Shown: piece by piece, positions 27,096 to 35,256 of the stretch
Numbering within the stretch: position 1 is the stretch's first letter
Layout: each line of letters begins with the position of its first letter
Assembly (NCBI GenBank): GCA_938088195.1
Contig: CALKEO010000007.1
Location: 1 to 48,803 of the forward strand
Direction: 5' to 3'
Length of the DNA: 48,803 nucleotides
Source: an uncultured Flavobacteriaceae bacterium
Lineage (GTDB): Bacteria > Bacteroidota > Bacteroidia > Flavobacteriales > Flavobacteriaceae
Notes under the pieces: generated by a model
Databases searched by the model: none
Seen by the model: only the letters and a program-made list of their open reading frames with translations
Told to the model about the DNA's origin: nothing
Made by a program: the position numbers and the translations under genes

Positions 27096-28814
27096 ATGCA
27101 GATCAAAGAAAACTTAAAAGAATACGATGTTATAATTGTTGGTTCTGGTGCTGGAGGGGGAATGGCAACTAAAATTTTATCTGAAGCTGGTTTGTCAATA
27201 GCTATTGTTGAGGCTGGGCCTTATTTTGATCCTGCTAATCCTGATCAAATGACTCAAATGAAATGGGCTTATGATTCCCCAAGACGTGGAAGAGGAACAA
27301 CAAGACCTTTTGGAGATTTTGATCAAGCCTACGGAGGTTGGGATATAGAGGGAGAGCCATATTCTCAAGTTGGTGAAACACAATTTAGATGGTTTCGATC
27401 TAGAATGTTAGGAGGAAGAACCAACCATTGGGGAAGAATATCTTTGAGATTTGGACCTGATGATTTTAGAAAAAAATCTATAGATGGGCTCGGAGAGGAT
27501 TGGCCTATAACCTATGATGATATTAAACCTTATTACGATAAAGTAGATAAACTTATAGGTGTTTTTGGAAGTAAGGAAAATCTACCTAATGATCCTGATG
27601 GATTTTTTCTTCCTCCACCCAAGCCAAGACTTCATGAAATGTTTTATATAAAAGGAGCACGAAAAAGTAATGTGAAAGTTATGCCGTCCAGGTTGTCTAT
27701 ATTAACTAAAAGAATTAATAATGAAAGAGGAGTTTGTTTTTATTGTAGACAGTGTGCAAGAAGTTGTATGGCCTACGCTGATTTTTCGTCTGGATCATGT
27801 TTAATTTTTCCTGCTCAAAAATCTGGAGGTCAGATTGATATGTTTGTTAATTCTATGGTTAGATCAGTCACCACAAATGAAGAGGGTAAAGCAACAGGTG
27901 TATCTTACATAAATAAAGACGATAAAAAAGAATATAAATTAAAAGGAAAAGTTGTAGTTCTTGCAGCGTCAGCATGTAGTTCTGCCAGAATATTATTAAA
28001 CTCAAAAAGCAAACAACACCCCAATGGTTTAGGAAACAGTAGTGATATTGTTGGGAAGTATTTACATGACTCAACCGGCGGTGGAAGAATGGCATTTATA
28101 CCTGATTTGATGGACAGGAAAATTTATAATGAAGATGGTGTTGGAGGAATGCATGTATATTCTCCTTGGTGGTTGGATAATAAAAAGCTTAATTTTCCCA
28201 GAGGCTATCATATTGAAGTTTGGGGTGGCATGGGCGCTCCATCCTATGGGACAGGTTTTAATGTTAATGCTTTTAATAAATTCTTTGGAATTCCAGTTGG
28301 AGGTTATGGTGATGTCTTGAGAAAAGACATGCGAAAATATTATGGATCGTTAATCGGAATGGATGGTAGAGGTGAGTCAGTTGCTATGAAAAGTAATTAC
28401 TGTGAAATTGACCCTAATCAAGTTGATGAGTATGGTGTCCCTACTTTAAGATTCAATTATAAATGGACAGAGCACGAAGTTAAGCAAGCTGAACACATGC
28501 AAAATACTTTTGAAGAGATTATACATAATATGGGAGCAATAGCTTTGGGAAATAAGGCTGACAAAAGCTCTAATTTTGGATTAACTAAACCAGGTGAAAT
28601 TATTCATGAAGTTGGTACAACTAGAATGGGTAATGATTCTAAAACATCAGTTGTTAATGAGTTTGAACAGCTTCATGACGTTTCCAATGTCTTTGTTGTT
28701 GATGCTGGGCCGTTTGTCTCTCAAGCAGATAAAAATCCAACTTGGACAATTATGGCTCTAGCTTGGAGGAGCTCTGATTATATTATAGACCAGTTCAAAA
28801 AACAAAATTTTTAA
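27096..28814 (+). CDS. GMC oxidoreductase with ferredoxin-like Cys motif
   Basis: A 572-residue FAD-dependent dehydrogenase of the GMC family. FAD motif: DVIIVGSGAGGGMATKIL (11-28). GGRTNHWGRIS (107-117) is the second FAD region. The C-terminal domain has HEVGTTRMG with the catalytic His area and NVFVVDAGPF. Residues 214-224 read CFYCRQCARSC (CxxCxxCxxxC), as in related enzymes where Cys residues bind an Fe-S cluster. The protein has no signal peptide; the next gene encodes a small subunit with one. It probably oxidises sugar C3 or similar hydroxyls in the periplasm. Confidence 0.9.
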   Translation: MQIKENLKEYDVIIVGSGAGGGMATKILSEAGLSIAIVEAGPYFDPANPDQMTQMKWAYDSPRRGRGTTRPFGDFDQAYGGWDIEGEPYSQVGETQFRWFRSRMLGGRTNHWGRISLRFGPDDFRKKSIDGLGEDWPITYDDIKPYYDKVDKLIGVFGSKENLPNDPDGFFLPPPKPRLHEMFYIKGARKSNVKVMPSRLSILTKRINNERGVCFYCRQCARSCMAYADFSSGSCLIFPAQKSGGQIDMFVNSMVRSVTTNEEGKATGVSYINKDDKKEYKLKGKVVVLAASACSSARILLNSKSKQHPNGLGNSSDIVGKYLHDSTGGGRMAFIPDLMDRKIYNEDGVGGMHVYSPWWLDNKKLNFPRGYHIEVWGGMGAPSYGTGFNVNAFNKFFGIPVGGYGDVLRKDMRKYYGSLIGMDGRGESVAMKSNYCEIDPNQVDEYGVPTLRFNYKWTEHEVKQAEHMQNTFEEIIHNMGAIALGNKADKSSNFGLTKPGEIIHEVGTTRMGNDSKTSVVNEFEQLHDVSNVFVVDAGPFVSQADKNPTWTIMALAWRSSDYIIDQFKKQNF

Positions 28815-28819
28815 TTCAA

Positions 28820-29527
28820 ATGGATAGAAGAGATAGTATAAAGTCAATTATGTTAGGCTCCATTGGAGTTGGAGTTCTTTTTGAAAGTTGTGTAAACGGA
28901 GTTAGTAACGAGGAGATAAAAAAAACTATCTCCAAATTTCAATATGGTAGAACTGAAAAAGAAAAAGCTTATGATAAAAAACTTTTTTCTATTCAATGTT
29001 TTAATAAAAAAGAAATGAAAACAATTACACAATTATGTAATTTAATTTTACCACCCAATGAATTTGGATCTATTATTGACGCAGAAGTTCCAGAGTTAAT
29101 AGAGTTTATGGCAAAGGACATTCCAAGTTATGAAACAACTATTAAAAATGGTTTGTCTCTTTTAAATCAATTTTCAATTAAGAATTATTCAAAGTCTTTC
29201 ATTGATTGTAATGAAAATCAACAAAAAGAATTTCTTGATGAAATGGCATATCCAGACCCAGATTTATCTAGCTCTGAACAAAAAGAAGAAGTGCAATGGT
29301 TTAGTTTGATGAGAAATTTAACTATGACAGGTTATTATACTTCTAAAGTAGGAATCAAAGAATTGGGTTATGTTGGTAATACACCTAATGTATGGGATGG
29401 TGTTCCAAAAGATGTTTTAGATCAATATGGTTTATCTTATGAAAAAGAATGGATTGATAAGTGTGTTGATCAATCTAAAAGAAATGAAACTGCCGTTTGG
29501 GATAATGATGGCAATCTCTTAACATAA
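28820..29527 (+). CDS. Gluconate 2-dehydrogenase subunit 3-like small subunit
   Basis: A 235-residue partner of the GMC enzyme, starting 5 nt after it. The N-terminus MDRRDSIKSIMLGSIGVGVLFESC has a twin-Arg pair and a hydrophobic stretch ending in Cys24, which looks like a Tat signal that may also be lipidated. The core contains TQLCNLILPPNEFGS and later LMRNLTMTGYYTSKVG, typical for the subunit 3 family. In gluconate and FAD glucose dehydrogenases this subunit carries the Tat signal for the complex. Its stop codon lies in the tRNA-Phe terminator stem. Confidence 0.88.
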   Translation: MDRRDSIKSIMLGSIGVGVLFESCVNGVSNEEIKKTISKFQYGRTEKEKAYDKKLFSIQCFNKKEMKTITQLCNLILPPNEFGSIIDAEVPELIEFMAKDIPSYETTIKNGLSLLNQFSIKNYSKSFIDCNENQQKEFLDEMAYPDPDLSSSEQKEEVQWFSLMRNLTMTGYYTSKVGIKELGYVGNTPNVWDGVPKDVLDQYGLSYEKEWIDKCVDQSKRNETAVWDNDGNLLT

Positions 29528-29562
29528 AAAAAGCCCCAATTAAATTATATAATTGGGACTTT
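29526..29562 (-). terminator. Intrinsic terminator of tRNA-Phe
   Basis: A 13-bp stem (29530-29542 with 29550-29562) with a 7-nt loop, followed on the minus strand by a run of seven U. One pair is G-U on the minus strand but C-A on the plus strand, so the stem favours minus-strand RNA. It also overlaps the stop codon of the plus-strand dehydrogenase subunit gene. Confidence 0.8.
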
Positions 29563-29565
29563 ATG

Positions 29566-29638
29566 TGGTACCTCGCAGAATCGAACTGCGGACACAAGGA
29601 TTTTCAGTCCTTTGCTCTACCAACTGAGCTAAGGTACC
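29566..29638 (-). tRNA. tRNA-Phe (GAA)
   Basis: On the minus strand the sequence folds as a full cloverleaf. The acceptor GGTACCT pairs with AGGTACC, the D arm is AGCTCAGTTGGTAGAGC, and the anticodon stem GGA/TCC closes a CTGAAAA loop with anticodon GAA. The T arm is CGCAG-TTCGATT-CTGCG and the discriminator is A. The 3' CCA is not encoded. 73 nt. Confidence 0.97.
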
Positions 29639-29659
29639 ATAGTTAGTTTTTTTGCAGAG

Positions 29660-29689
29660 CAAATATAATCTGTTTTATTAGAGCAGCAA
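29660..29689 (-). promoter_or_regulatory. Bacteroidetes-type promoter of tRNA-Phe
   Basis: On the minus strand TATATTTG (29660-29667) lies 21 nt before the tRNA. A TTG (29687-29689) lies exactly 19 nt upstream of it, matching TTG-N19-TAnnTTTG. This is the best promoter match that I found in the window. Confidence 0.75.
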
Positions 29690-29738
29690 AAAATCATGTA
29701 AAAAATCTTCTGTATTTTTATCTCAAATATTTTAAGTT

Positions 29739-30461
29739 TTGAATGTAGTATTGGATATTGGTAATACACTTTTAAAAGCAGGTCTGTTTAAAAATAACAA
29801 ACTTGTTAAGAAATATGATTTTGAGGTTGACTATTATAAAAATATTAAAAACTTATTAGATTCATATGATGTTTCATGTTCAATAGTATCTAACGTTTCA
29901 AATCCCAACAAGAAGTTAATTAATCTATTAGATTCACGGACCAAATTAATAAAATTTAATACTGACTTAAATGTTCCTTTTATTAATAAATACAAAACTA
30001 AAAAAACTTTAGGAGACGATCGTGTAGCTCTAATAACGTCAGCATTAATACAATATCCAGATGAAAATGTATTAATTATTGACTTAGGTTCTTGTATCAC
30101 CTATGATTTAATAAAAAGTAATAAAGAATATGTTGGTGGAGCTATTTCGCCTGGACTAAAAATGAGGTATAAATCTCTCAATACTTTCACCTCAAATCTT
30201 CCATTGCTCGAACCAAAAGATGCAAATTATTTAATTGGAAAAAACACAAAAGAATCAATTCACTCGGGTATTATTAACGGAATAATAGGAGAACTTAATC
30301 ACTTAATTAGTCAATATAAAAGTGATCATAAAGAAATTAAGATAATTTTAACAGGCGGAGACTCTAAATTCTTGTTCAATAAGATAAAAAATAGCATCTT
30401 TGCCACTTCGAATTTCCTACTTTTGGGTTTAAACTTTTTAATAGAACTGAATAAAAAATAA
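29739..30461 (+). CDS. coaX: Type III pantothenate kinase, TTG start
   Basis: A 240-residue kinase of the ASKHA fold that makes 4'-phosphopantothenate for coenzyme A. MNVVLDIGNTLLKAGLF holds the first phosphate motif (DIGNT, 6-10); then TLGDDRVALI, LIIDLGSCITYDLI and YVGGAISPGLKMRYKSL follow, and LTGGDSKFLF near the end. The start is TTG at 29739; the nearby ATG at 29743 is out of frame. The next gene's ATG overlaps the last base of the stop. Confidence 0.93.
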   Translation: MNVVLDIGNTLLKAGLFKNNKLVKKYDFEVDYYKNIKNLLDSYDVSCSIVSNVSNPNKKLINLLDSRTKLIKFNTDLNVPFINKYKTKKTLGDDRVALITSALIQYPDENVLIIDLGSCITYDLIKSNKEYVGGAISPGLKMRYKSLNTFTSNLPLLEPKDANYLIGKNTKESIHSGIINGIIGELNHLISQYKSDHKEIKIILTGGDSKFLFNKIKNSIFATSNFLLLGLNFLIELNKK

Positions 30462-31717
30462 TGAAAAAAATTTTTCTATCTATTTTTTTAATTTTCAATA
30501 CCACTCTTTGTAATGCTCAATCAGGAAGTCTATCACCATATTCCTTTTATGGAGTCGGTGAAAATACATTTAAAGGTTCAATGGAAAACAGATCAATGGG
30601 AGGGTTGAGTGTTTACAGTGACAGTACATCTATTAATTTAACTAATCCAGCTGCTTACTCAGAATTAAAGCTTGTAAATTATTCTGTTGGAATAAATTAT
30701 AGTAATATAAATCTTAAATCTGAAAATTCTAATGAAAAGGCCACTACTGCGAGTATAAATTATTTATCCGTTGCTGTACCAACGAAACATTTTGTTTTTG
30801 GTTTTGGAATAATTCCAAAATCCTCAGTTGGATACCTCTTAGAATCTAATGATGATTCTAAATTACCAAACGAAATCAACAGATATGAAGGAAATGGTGG
30901 AGTTAATACTACTTTTTTGACCATGGGTTTTAAAATTCTTAAAAAAATTAGATTTGGTATTTCTGCTAATTATGATTTTGGAAGTTTGGAACATTCCAAC
31001 TCTCGTTTTCTTGATGGAGTAGAGTTATACACTAGGGTTCAAAGTAATTCCTCCTTGAGTGGTCTTAGTTTTGATTATTCCTTATTGTTTAGAGAAGAAA
31101 TTTCTAAAAATATAACAATACACGCAACTTATGGTATAAAACCAAGTTCAAAACTCAGCTCAAATAATTCCCAAATTTTATCTACAATTCCAGTAAATGG
31201 AGGTTATGGAGGTGATAGTGAGGATATTGATTTAACTGCTTTGAATTTAGATAAAACAAAAATCTTAATTCCTACTCATACAACTTTTGGATTTGGAATT
31301 GGAAAAGATACTAAATGGTTTATTGGAATGGACTATTCTTACGGTGGTGCTGGAGGATATGAAAATAAATTATTTAATTTAGAAAACGTTGAGTATAAAA
31401 AAGCATCCAAATTTGCTATTGGAGGTTTATTTGTTCCAAGTTATAACTCGTTTACTAGTTATGTAAGCAGAATTGTTTATAGAGCCGGAATTAGGATAGA
31501 AAAGTCAGGATTACATATTCAAGACCAATCTATTAATGAATATGGAATTAATTTTGGTATAGGTTTACCATTTCAAGGATTTCAAAATTTAAACCTGGGT
31601 GTCGAGATCGGTAAAAGAGGAACTAAGAAAGGCGGCTTAATAGAGGAGAATTTCGTCAGTTTTAGGCTTGGTATCTCCTTAAATGATAGGTGGTTTGTAA
31701 AAAACAAGTATAATTAA
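30461..31717 (+). CDS. Outer-membrane beta-barrel protein, function unknown
   Basis: A 418-residue protein with a signal peptide (MKKIFLSIFLIFNTTLCNAQ) followed by SPYSFYGVGENTFKGSMENRSMGG. Many alternating hydrophobic strands and Gly-Gly-rich turns point to an outer-membrane barrel of the OmpP1/FadL-like type common in flavobacteria. Aromatic residues and a final strand ending in FRLGISLNDRWFVKNKYN support membrane insertion. It begins at the end of coaX (1-nt overlap) and precedes a TPR protein and lptC. Ligand or role is unknown. Confidence 0.78.
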   Translation: MKKIFLSIFLIFNTTLCNAQSGSLSPYSFYGVGENTFKGSMENRSMGGLSVYSDSTSINLTNPAAYSELKLVNYSVGINYSNINLKSENSNEKATTASINYLSVAVPTKHFVFGFGIIPKSSVGYLLESNDDSKLPNEINRYEGNGGVNTTFLTMGFKILKKIRFGISANYDFGSLEHSNSRFLDGVELYTRVQSNSSLSGLSFDYSLLFREEISKNITIHATYGIKPSSKLSSNNSQILSTIPVNGGYGGDSEDIDLTALNLDKTKILIPTHTTFGFGIGKDTKWFIGMDYSYGGAGGYENKLFNLENVEYKKASKFAIGGLFVPSYNSFTSYVSRIVYRAGIRIEKSGLHIQDQSINEYGINFGIGLPFQGFQNLNLGVEIGKRGTKKGGLIEENFVSFRLGISLNDRWFVKNKYN

Positions 31718-31792
31718 TAAATTTGGCTTCGTTTTTGATAAATTTATTCATAACCATCTAATTATCAAACGCTAATTTTTGATACATACAAA

Positions 31793-33181
31793 ATGAACAA
31801 AACATTTTTTTATTTTCTGTTTATAATATTAAGTTTTAATTTATATAGCCAATCCAAAGAAGATTGTTTGTCTAATCTCTCAATTTTTGCTGAATATGCC
31901 AAAGTAAAAAATTATGATGCTGCTTATGAACCATGGTTAAAACTGAAAGGAGAATGTCCAGATTTGAATTCTGCGATTTATGTATATGGAGAAAGAATTT
32001 TAAAAGATTTCATTAAAAAAAATGAAGGCGATTCAAAAAAGAAATTCGAATCAGACTTGTTGGGCCTTTATGACGAATGGCTAAAGTATTTCCCAAAATC
32101 GAAAAAGACAGGTAAAAATGAAATCGGTAAAATTTTAGCTATTAAAGCTCAATCTATGATTGATTACAAGCTTGCTGAAAATAAAGAAATATATGATGTT
32201 TACGATTTAGCTTACAAAACCGACCCCCAGAGTTTTACATCTCCGAAGGGTTTATATAATTATTTTAAAATTTACTTCAATTTGTACAAGGAAAATAATT
32301 CATCAGTAAGCTTAGAATCTGTTTTCGAAAAATACGAAGAACTTTCTGAGAAGTTTGAACTTGAGATGGGCGTTTATTCTTCAAAATTAGATGTTCTTTT
32401 GAAAAAAGAAGAGAGTGATATTCCTATCACCGGAAGAGAATCTAGAAATAAAAGGGTATATGAAGTTAATATGGTTGCTTGTTCAACGTATTTAAGAAAT
32501 TTGAATGCTATAATAGCTAAAGAGGCAACATGTGAAAATTTAATTCCTCTCTACAGAAAAAACTTTGATAAATTTAAAACTGATAGTGTTTGGCTTAATA
32601 GAGCAGCCAGTAGAATGGATAGTAAAGATTGTTCAGACGATCCATTATTTGTCGAACTAGTTGAGGCCTTACATCAATTAAATCCTTCTGCTAATTCAGC
32701 TTATTACTTGGGTCTTTTAAATGATAAGAAAGGTAATGCTAGTGAGGCTATTAAATATTACACTGAATCAATTGATTTGGAAAATGACAACCTTAAAAAA
32801 GCCAAAACTTTATATAAAATTGCATTAAAATTTAAAAAATCAGGTCAATTTAGTAAATCAAGGAGTTATGCTAACCAAGCTTTGAGTTTTCAACCCTCAC
32901 TTGGCGGAGCATATTTGTTAATTTCAAATTTATATGCAGCCAGTGCGAATAACTGTGGAACTACTCAGTTCGAGAAGAGAGCAGTATATTGGTTAGCAGA
33001 AAAACAAGCAAGAAAAGCTGGTTCTGTTGATGCTTCTGTGAGAAAGACTGCTATTAGAACCGCTGTAAGTTATGCAGGAAGAGCACCATCTAAAACAGAC
33101 ATCTTTACTGAGGGTAGAGCTGGCGAAACTATTTCAATCAAATGTTGGATAGGTAAAAATATCACGGTTCCTTCACTCTAA
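31793..33181 (+). CDS. Exported TPR protein
   Basis: A 462-residue protein with a signal peptide (MNKTFFYFLFIILSFNLYSQ) and helical repeat structure. At least two TPR units are clear: NSAYYLGLLNDKKGNASEA and TLYKIALKFKKSGQFSKSRS, about residues 300-365. The C-terminal end carries AVYWLAEKQARKAG and ends with GKNITVPSL. It is likely periplasmic and holds other envelope proteins. It sits between a barrel protein and lptC, an arrangement I recall as usual in flavobacteria. Its exact function is unknown. Confidence 0.8.
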   Translation: MNKTFFYFLFIILSFNLYSQSKEDCLSNLSIFAEYAKVKNYDAAYEPWLKLKGECPDLNSAIYVYGERILKDFIKKNEGDSKKKFESDLLGLYDEWLKYFPKSKKTGKNEIGKILAIKAQSMIDYKLAENKEIYDVYDLAYKTDPQSFTSPKGLYNYFKIYFNLYKENNSSVSLESVFEKYEELSEKFELEMGVYSSKLDVLLKKEESDIPITGRESRNKRVYEVNMVACSTYLRNLNAIIAKEATCENLIPLYRKNFDKFKTDSVWLNRAASRMDSKDCSDDPLFVELVEALHQLNPSANSAYYLGLLNDKKGNASEAIKYYTESIDLENDNLKKAKTLYKIALKFKKSGQFSKSRSYANQALSFQPSLGGAYLLISNLYAASANNCGTTQFEKRAVYWLAEKQARKAGSVDASVRKTAIRTAVSYAGRAPSKTDIFTEGRAGETISIKCWIGKNITVPSL

Positions 33182-33188
33182 ACGATTA

Positions 33189-33719
33189 ATGTATAGAACG
33201 ATAATTATAATTTTAATTTTTTTTATTTCTTGTGAGGATAATTTTCAAGAAATTAAAAATATAAATTCTGATGATAGGTTTCCAGTTGGAATTGCTGAAG
33301 ATATTAAATTAATTTATACTGATTCTTCAAAGGTTAAAGCTGTTTTAACTGCCCCTCTTAATAAGGATTTTACAAACCAAGATTTCCCTTTTTCAGAATT
33401 TCCTAATGGAATTAATATTACTTTTTTCGATGAAAATAAAAATGCTACCTTGGTTAAAGCCAATTATGCAATAACATACAATAAAACTAATATTGTTGAC
33501 TTAAAAGGTGATGTTATTATTAATGTTCATGATGGATCTATCTTGAAGACTTCTCAATTATTTTGGGATCCTGAACAAGAATGGTTATTTACAGAAGAAA
33601 AGTTTAGTTTTAAAAATGATGATTATGACATTATCGCTAAAAGGTTAGATGCAAATAGATCATTTACTGTTTTTAATACAGGTAAACTAGACGGAAAAGT
33701 TCTGGTTGAAGAAAATTAA
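33189..33719 (+). CDS. lptC: LptC-like lipopolysaccharide export lipoprotein
   Basis: A 176-residue lipoprotein with lipidated Cys at 15 (IIIILIFFISC). The remaining protein fits the LptC beta-jellyroll: an FPNGINITFFDEN segment, VKANYAITYNKTNIVDLKGDV, TSQLFWDPEQEWLFTEEKF and GKLDGKVLVEE at the end. The family collects LPS from the LptB2FG transporter and passes it to LptA. In most proteobacteria LptC has a membrane helix rather than a lipid anchor; lipid-anchored forms are usual in Bacteroidetes. It overlaps the next start by 1 nt. Confidence 0.83.
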   Translation: MYRTIIIILIFFISCEDNFQEIKNINSDDRFPVGIAEDIKLIYTDSSKVKAVLTAPLNKDFTNQDFPFSEFPNGINITFFDENKNATLVKANYAITYNKTNIVDLKGDVIINVHDGSILKTSQLFWDPEQEWLFTEEKFSFKNDDYDIIAKRLDANRSFTVFNTGKLDGKVLVEEN

Positions 33720-33916
33720 TGATAATTATGAAAATTAGAAAAATTTCTGAGATTACTTATTTAGTAATATTTATTATTGCCTCTTATGAATATTTGTTTG
33801 GAACAAATATTGATCAAGACAGAAAAAACATACTGCTTGTTTTTGCTGTTGTTTCTGTTTTTATGTTTTTCTTTAGAAGATATTTTAGAAAAAAATTTGA
33901 AAGCAGGAAAAAATAA
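33719..33916 (+). CDS. Small membrane protein, 65 residues
   Basis: A 65-residue protein with two hydrophobic segments (about 14-28 and 37-52) and a strongly basic tail, RRYFRKKFESRKK. The ATG overlaps the stop of lptC (TAATG); another ATG at 33728 is possible. I recall similar short two-helix proteins at this place in flavobacteria, between lptC and the CNNM gene, but their function is unknown. The 5-nt gap to the next gene suggests one operon. Confidence 0.7.
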   Translation: MIIMKIRKISEITYLVIFIIASYEYLFGTNIDQDRKNILLVFAVVSVFMFFFRRYFRKKFESRKK

Positions 33917-33921
33917 ATTTA

Positions 33922-35190
33922 ATGGGCACTCAATTAACCATTATTTTAATTTCTATTCTTTTTTCTGCTTTTTTCTCTGGGATGGAAATAGCTTTTGTCT
34001 CATCAAATAAAATATATTTAGAATTAGAAAAAAAACAACATGGATTTTTTTCTAATTTTTTGAAGAAAATAACAAAAAGTCCGTCCAAATTTATTGCAAC
34101 CATGCTACTGGGTAATAATATTGCTTTAGTTGTATATGGACTTTATTCTGGAAAACTGATATTAGAATTATTATTTCCAGAAGTTGATAATTCTAAATCG
34201 TTAGAATTTAGTTATATTTTTTATCAAACCTTAATTTCAACCTTTATTATTTTAATATCTGCCGAATTTTTACCAAAAGTTTTATTTCAGATTTATGCTA
34301 ACATATTATTAAAATATTTGTCTTTTCCATCATATATTTTTTATTTTCTATTTAGTCCGATCACTTATCTCTTGAATCTTATATCGAACAGTGTTTTAAG
34401 TAAATATTTTAAAACTAAAGAAGACGAACTTAGAATTGTTTTTAGTAAAGATGAACTAGGTGATTATATCAACGAAGAATTAGCAAACGATGTTCTAAGT
34501 TCAGAAATGGATTCCGAAATTCAAATTTTTCAAAATGCTTTAGACTTTTCTAATGTTAGAGCTAGAGAAGTTATGGTTCCAAGAGCTGAAATTATTTCCA
34601 TTGATAGATATAGTGTTTCAAAAAACTTAAATAAAGTATTTGTAGAAAATGGATTATCTAAAATTTTAATACACAGGGAAAATATTGATCATGTGGTTGG
34701 ATATGTTAGTCTTTTTGATATGTTTAATCATCCTAAAAATATCAAATCAATTATACACCCGGTTGAATTTATCCCCGAATCAATGTTAATTAATGACGTT
34801 TTGAATTTATTGACAAAAAAAAGAAGAGGAATAGCGGTAGTAATTGACGAATATGGAGGGACATCTGGCTTAATAACTAGAGAAGACATAATGGAAGAAT
34901 TATTTGGTGAAATTGAAGATGAACATGATTCTCTTAGTTATTTGGAAGAAAAATTAGATTCACATTCATTTCTTTTTTCAGCTAGATTAAAATTAGATTA
35001 TTTAAACACAAAATTTAAATTAAATATTCCACTGAGTGATCAGTACGAAACCCTTGGTGGATTCTTAGTTCACAACACACAAGATATTCTAATTACTGGT
35101 GAAGTACTTACAATATTATCATTTGAATTTACAGTTAAGGAGGTTACTAATACTAGAATAGAAACAATAGAGTTAAAAATTCTTAATTAA
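33922..35190 (+). CDS. CNNM/CorC-type membrane protein with CBS pair
   Basis: A 422-residue protein with an N-terminal DUF21 (CNNM) membrane domain of about four segments, a tandem CBS region starting near residue 211 (VRAREVMVPRAEI) and passing RGIAVVIDEYGGTSGLIT, and a C-terminal CorC/HlyC domain (YETLGGFLVHN). The EYGGTSGLIT and IMEELFGEIEDEHD segments are strong family marks. Such proteins act in magnesium or cobalt homeostasis; GldE of gliding motility belongs to the same family, so this assignment stays general. Confidence 0.87.
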   Translation: MGTQLTIILISILFSAFFSGMEIAFVSSNKIYLELEKKQHGFFSNFLKKITKSPSKFIATMLLGNNIALVVYGLYSGKLILELLFPEVDNSKSLEFSYIFYQTLISTFIILISAEFLPKVLFQIYANILLKYLSFPSYIFYFLFSPITYLLNLISNSVLSKYFKTKEDELRIVFSKDELGDYINEELANDVLSSEMDSEIQIFQNALDFSNVRAREVMVPRAEIISIDRYSVSKNLNKVFVENGLSKILIHRENIDHVVGYVSLFDMFNHPKNIKSIIHPVEFIPESMLINDVLNLLTKKRRGIAVVIDEYGGTSGLITREDIMEELFGEIEDEHDSLSYLEEKLDSHSFLFSARLKLDYLNTKFKLNIPLSDQYETLGGFLVHNTQDILITGEVLTILSFEFTVKEVTNTRIETIELKILN

Positions 35191-35256
35191 ATGTAACTCA
35201 GGTCTTTTTTTAATTGATAAGGATATCGTATTTTCGTTTGCTACAAAAAAAAAAAT

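Noticed and set aside
28129-28320. 63-residue plus-strand frame inside the GMC gene
   Set aside because: It lies wholly within a well-supported gene in another frame and shows no recognisable features.
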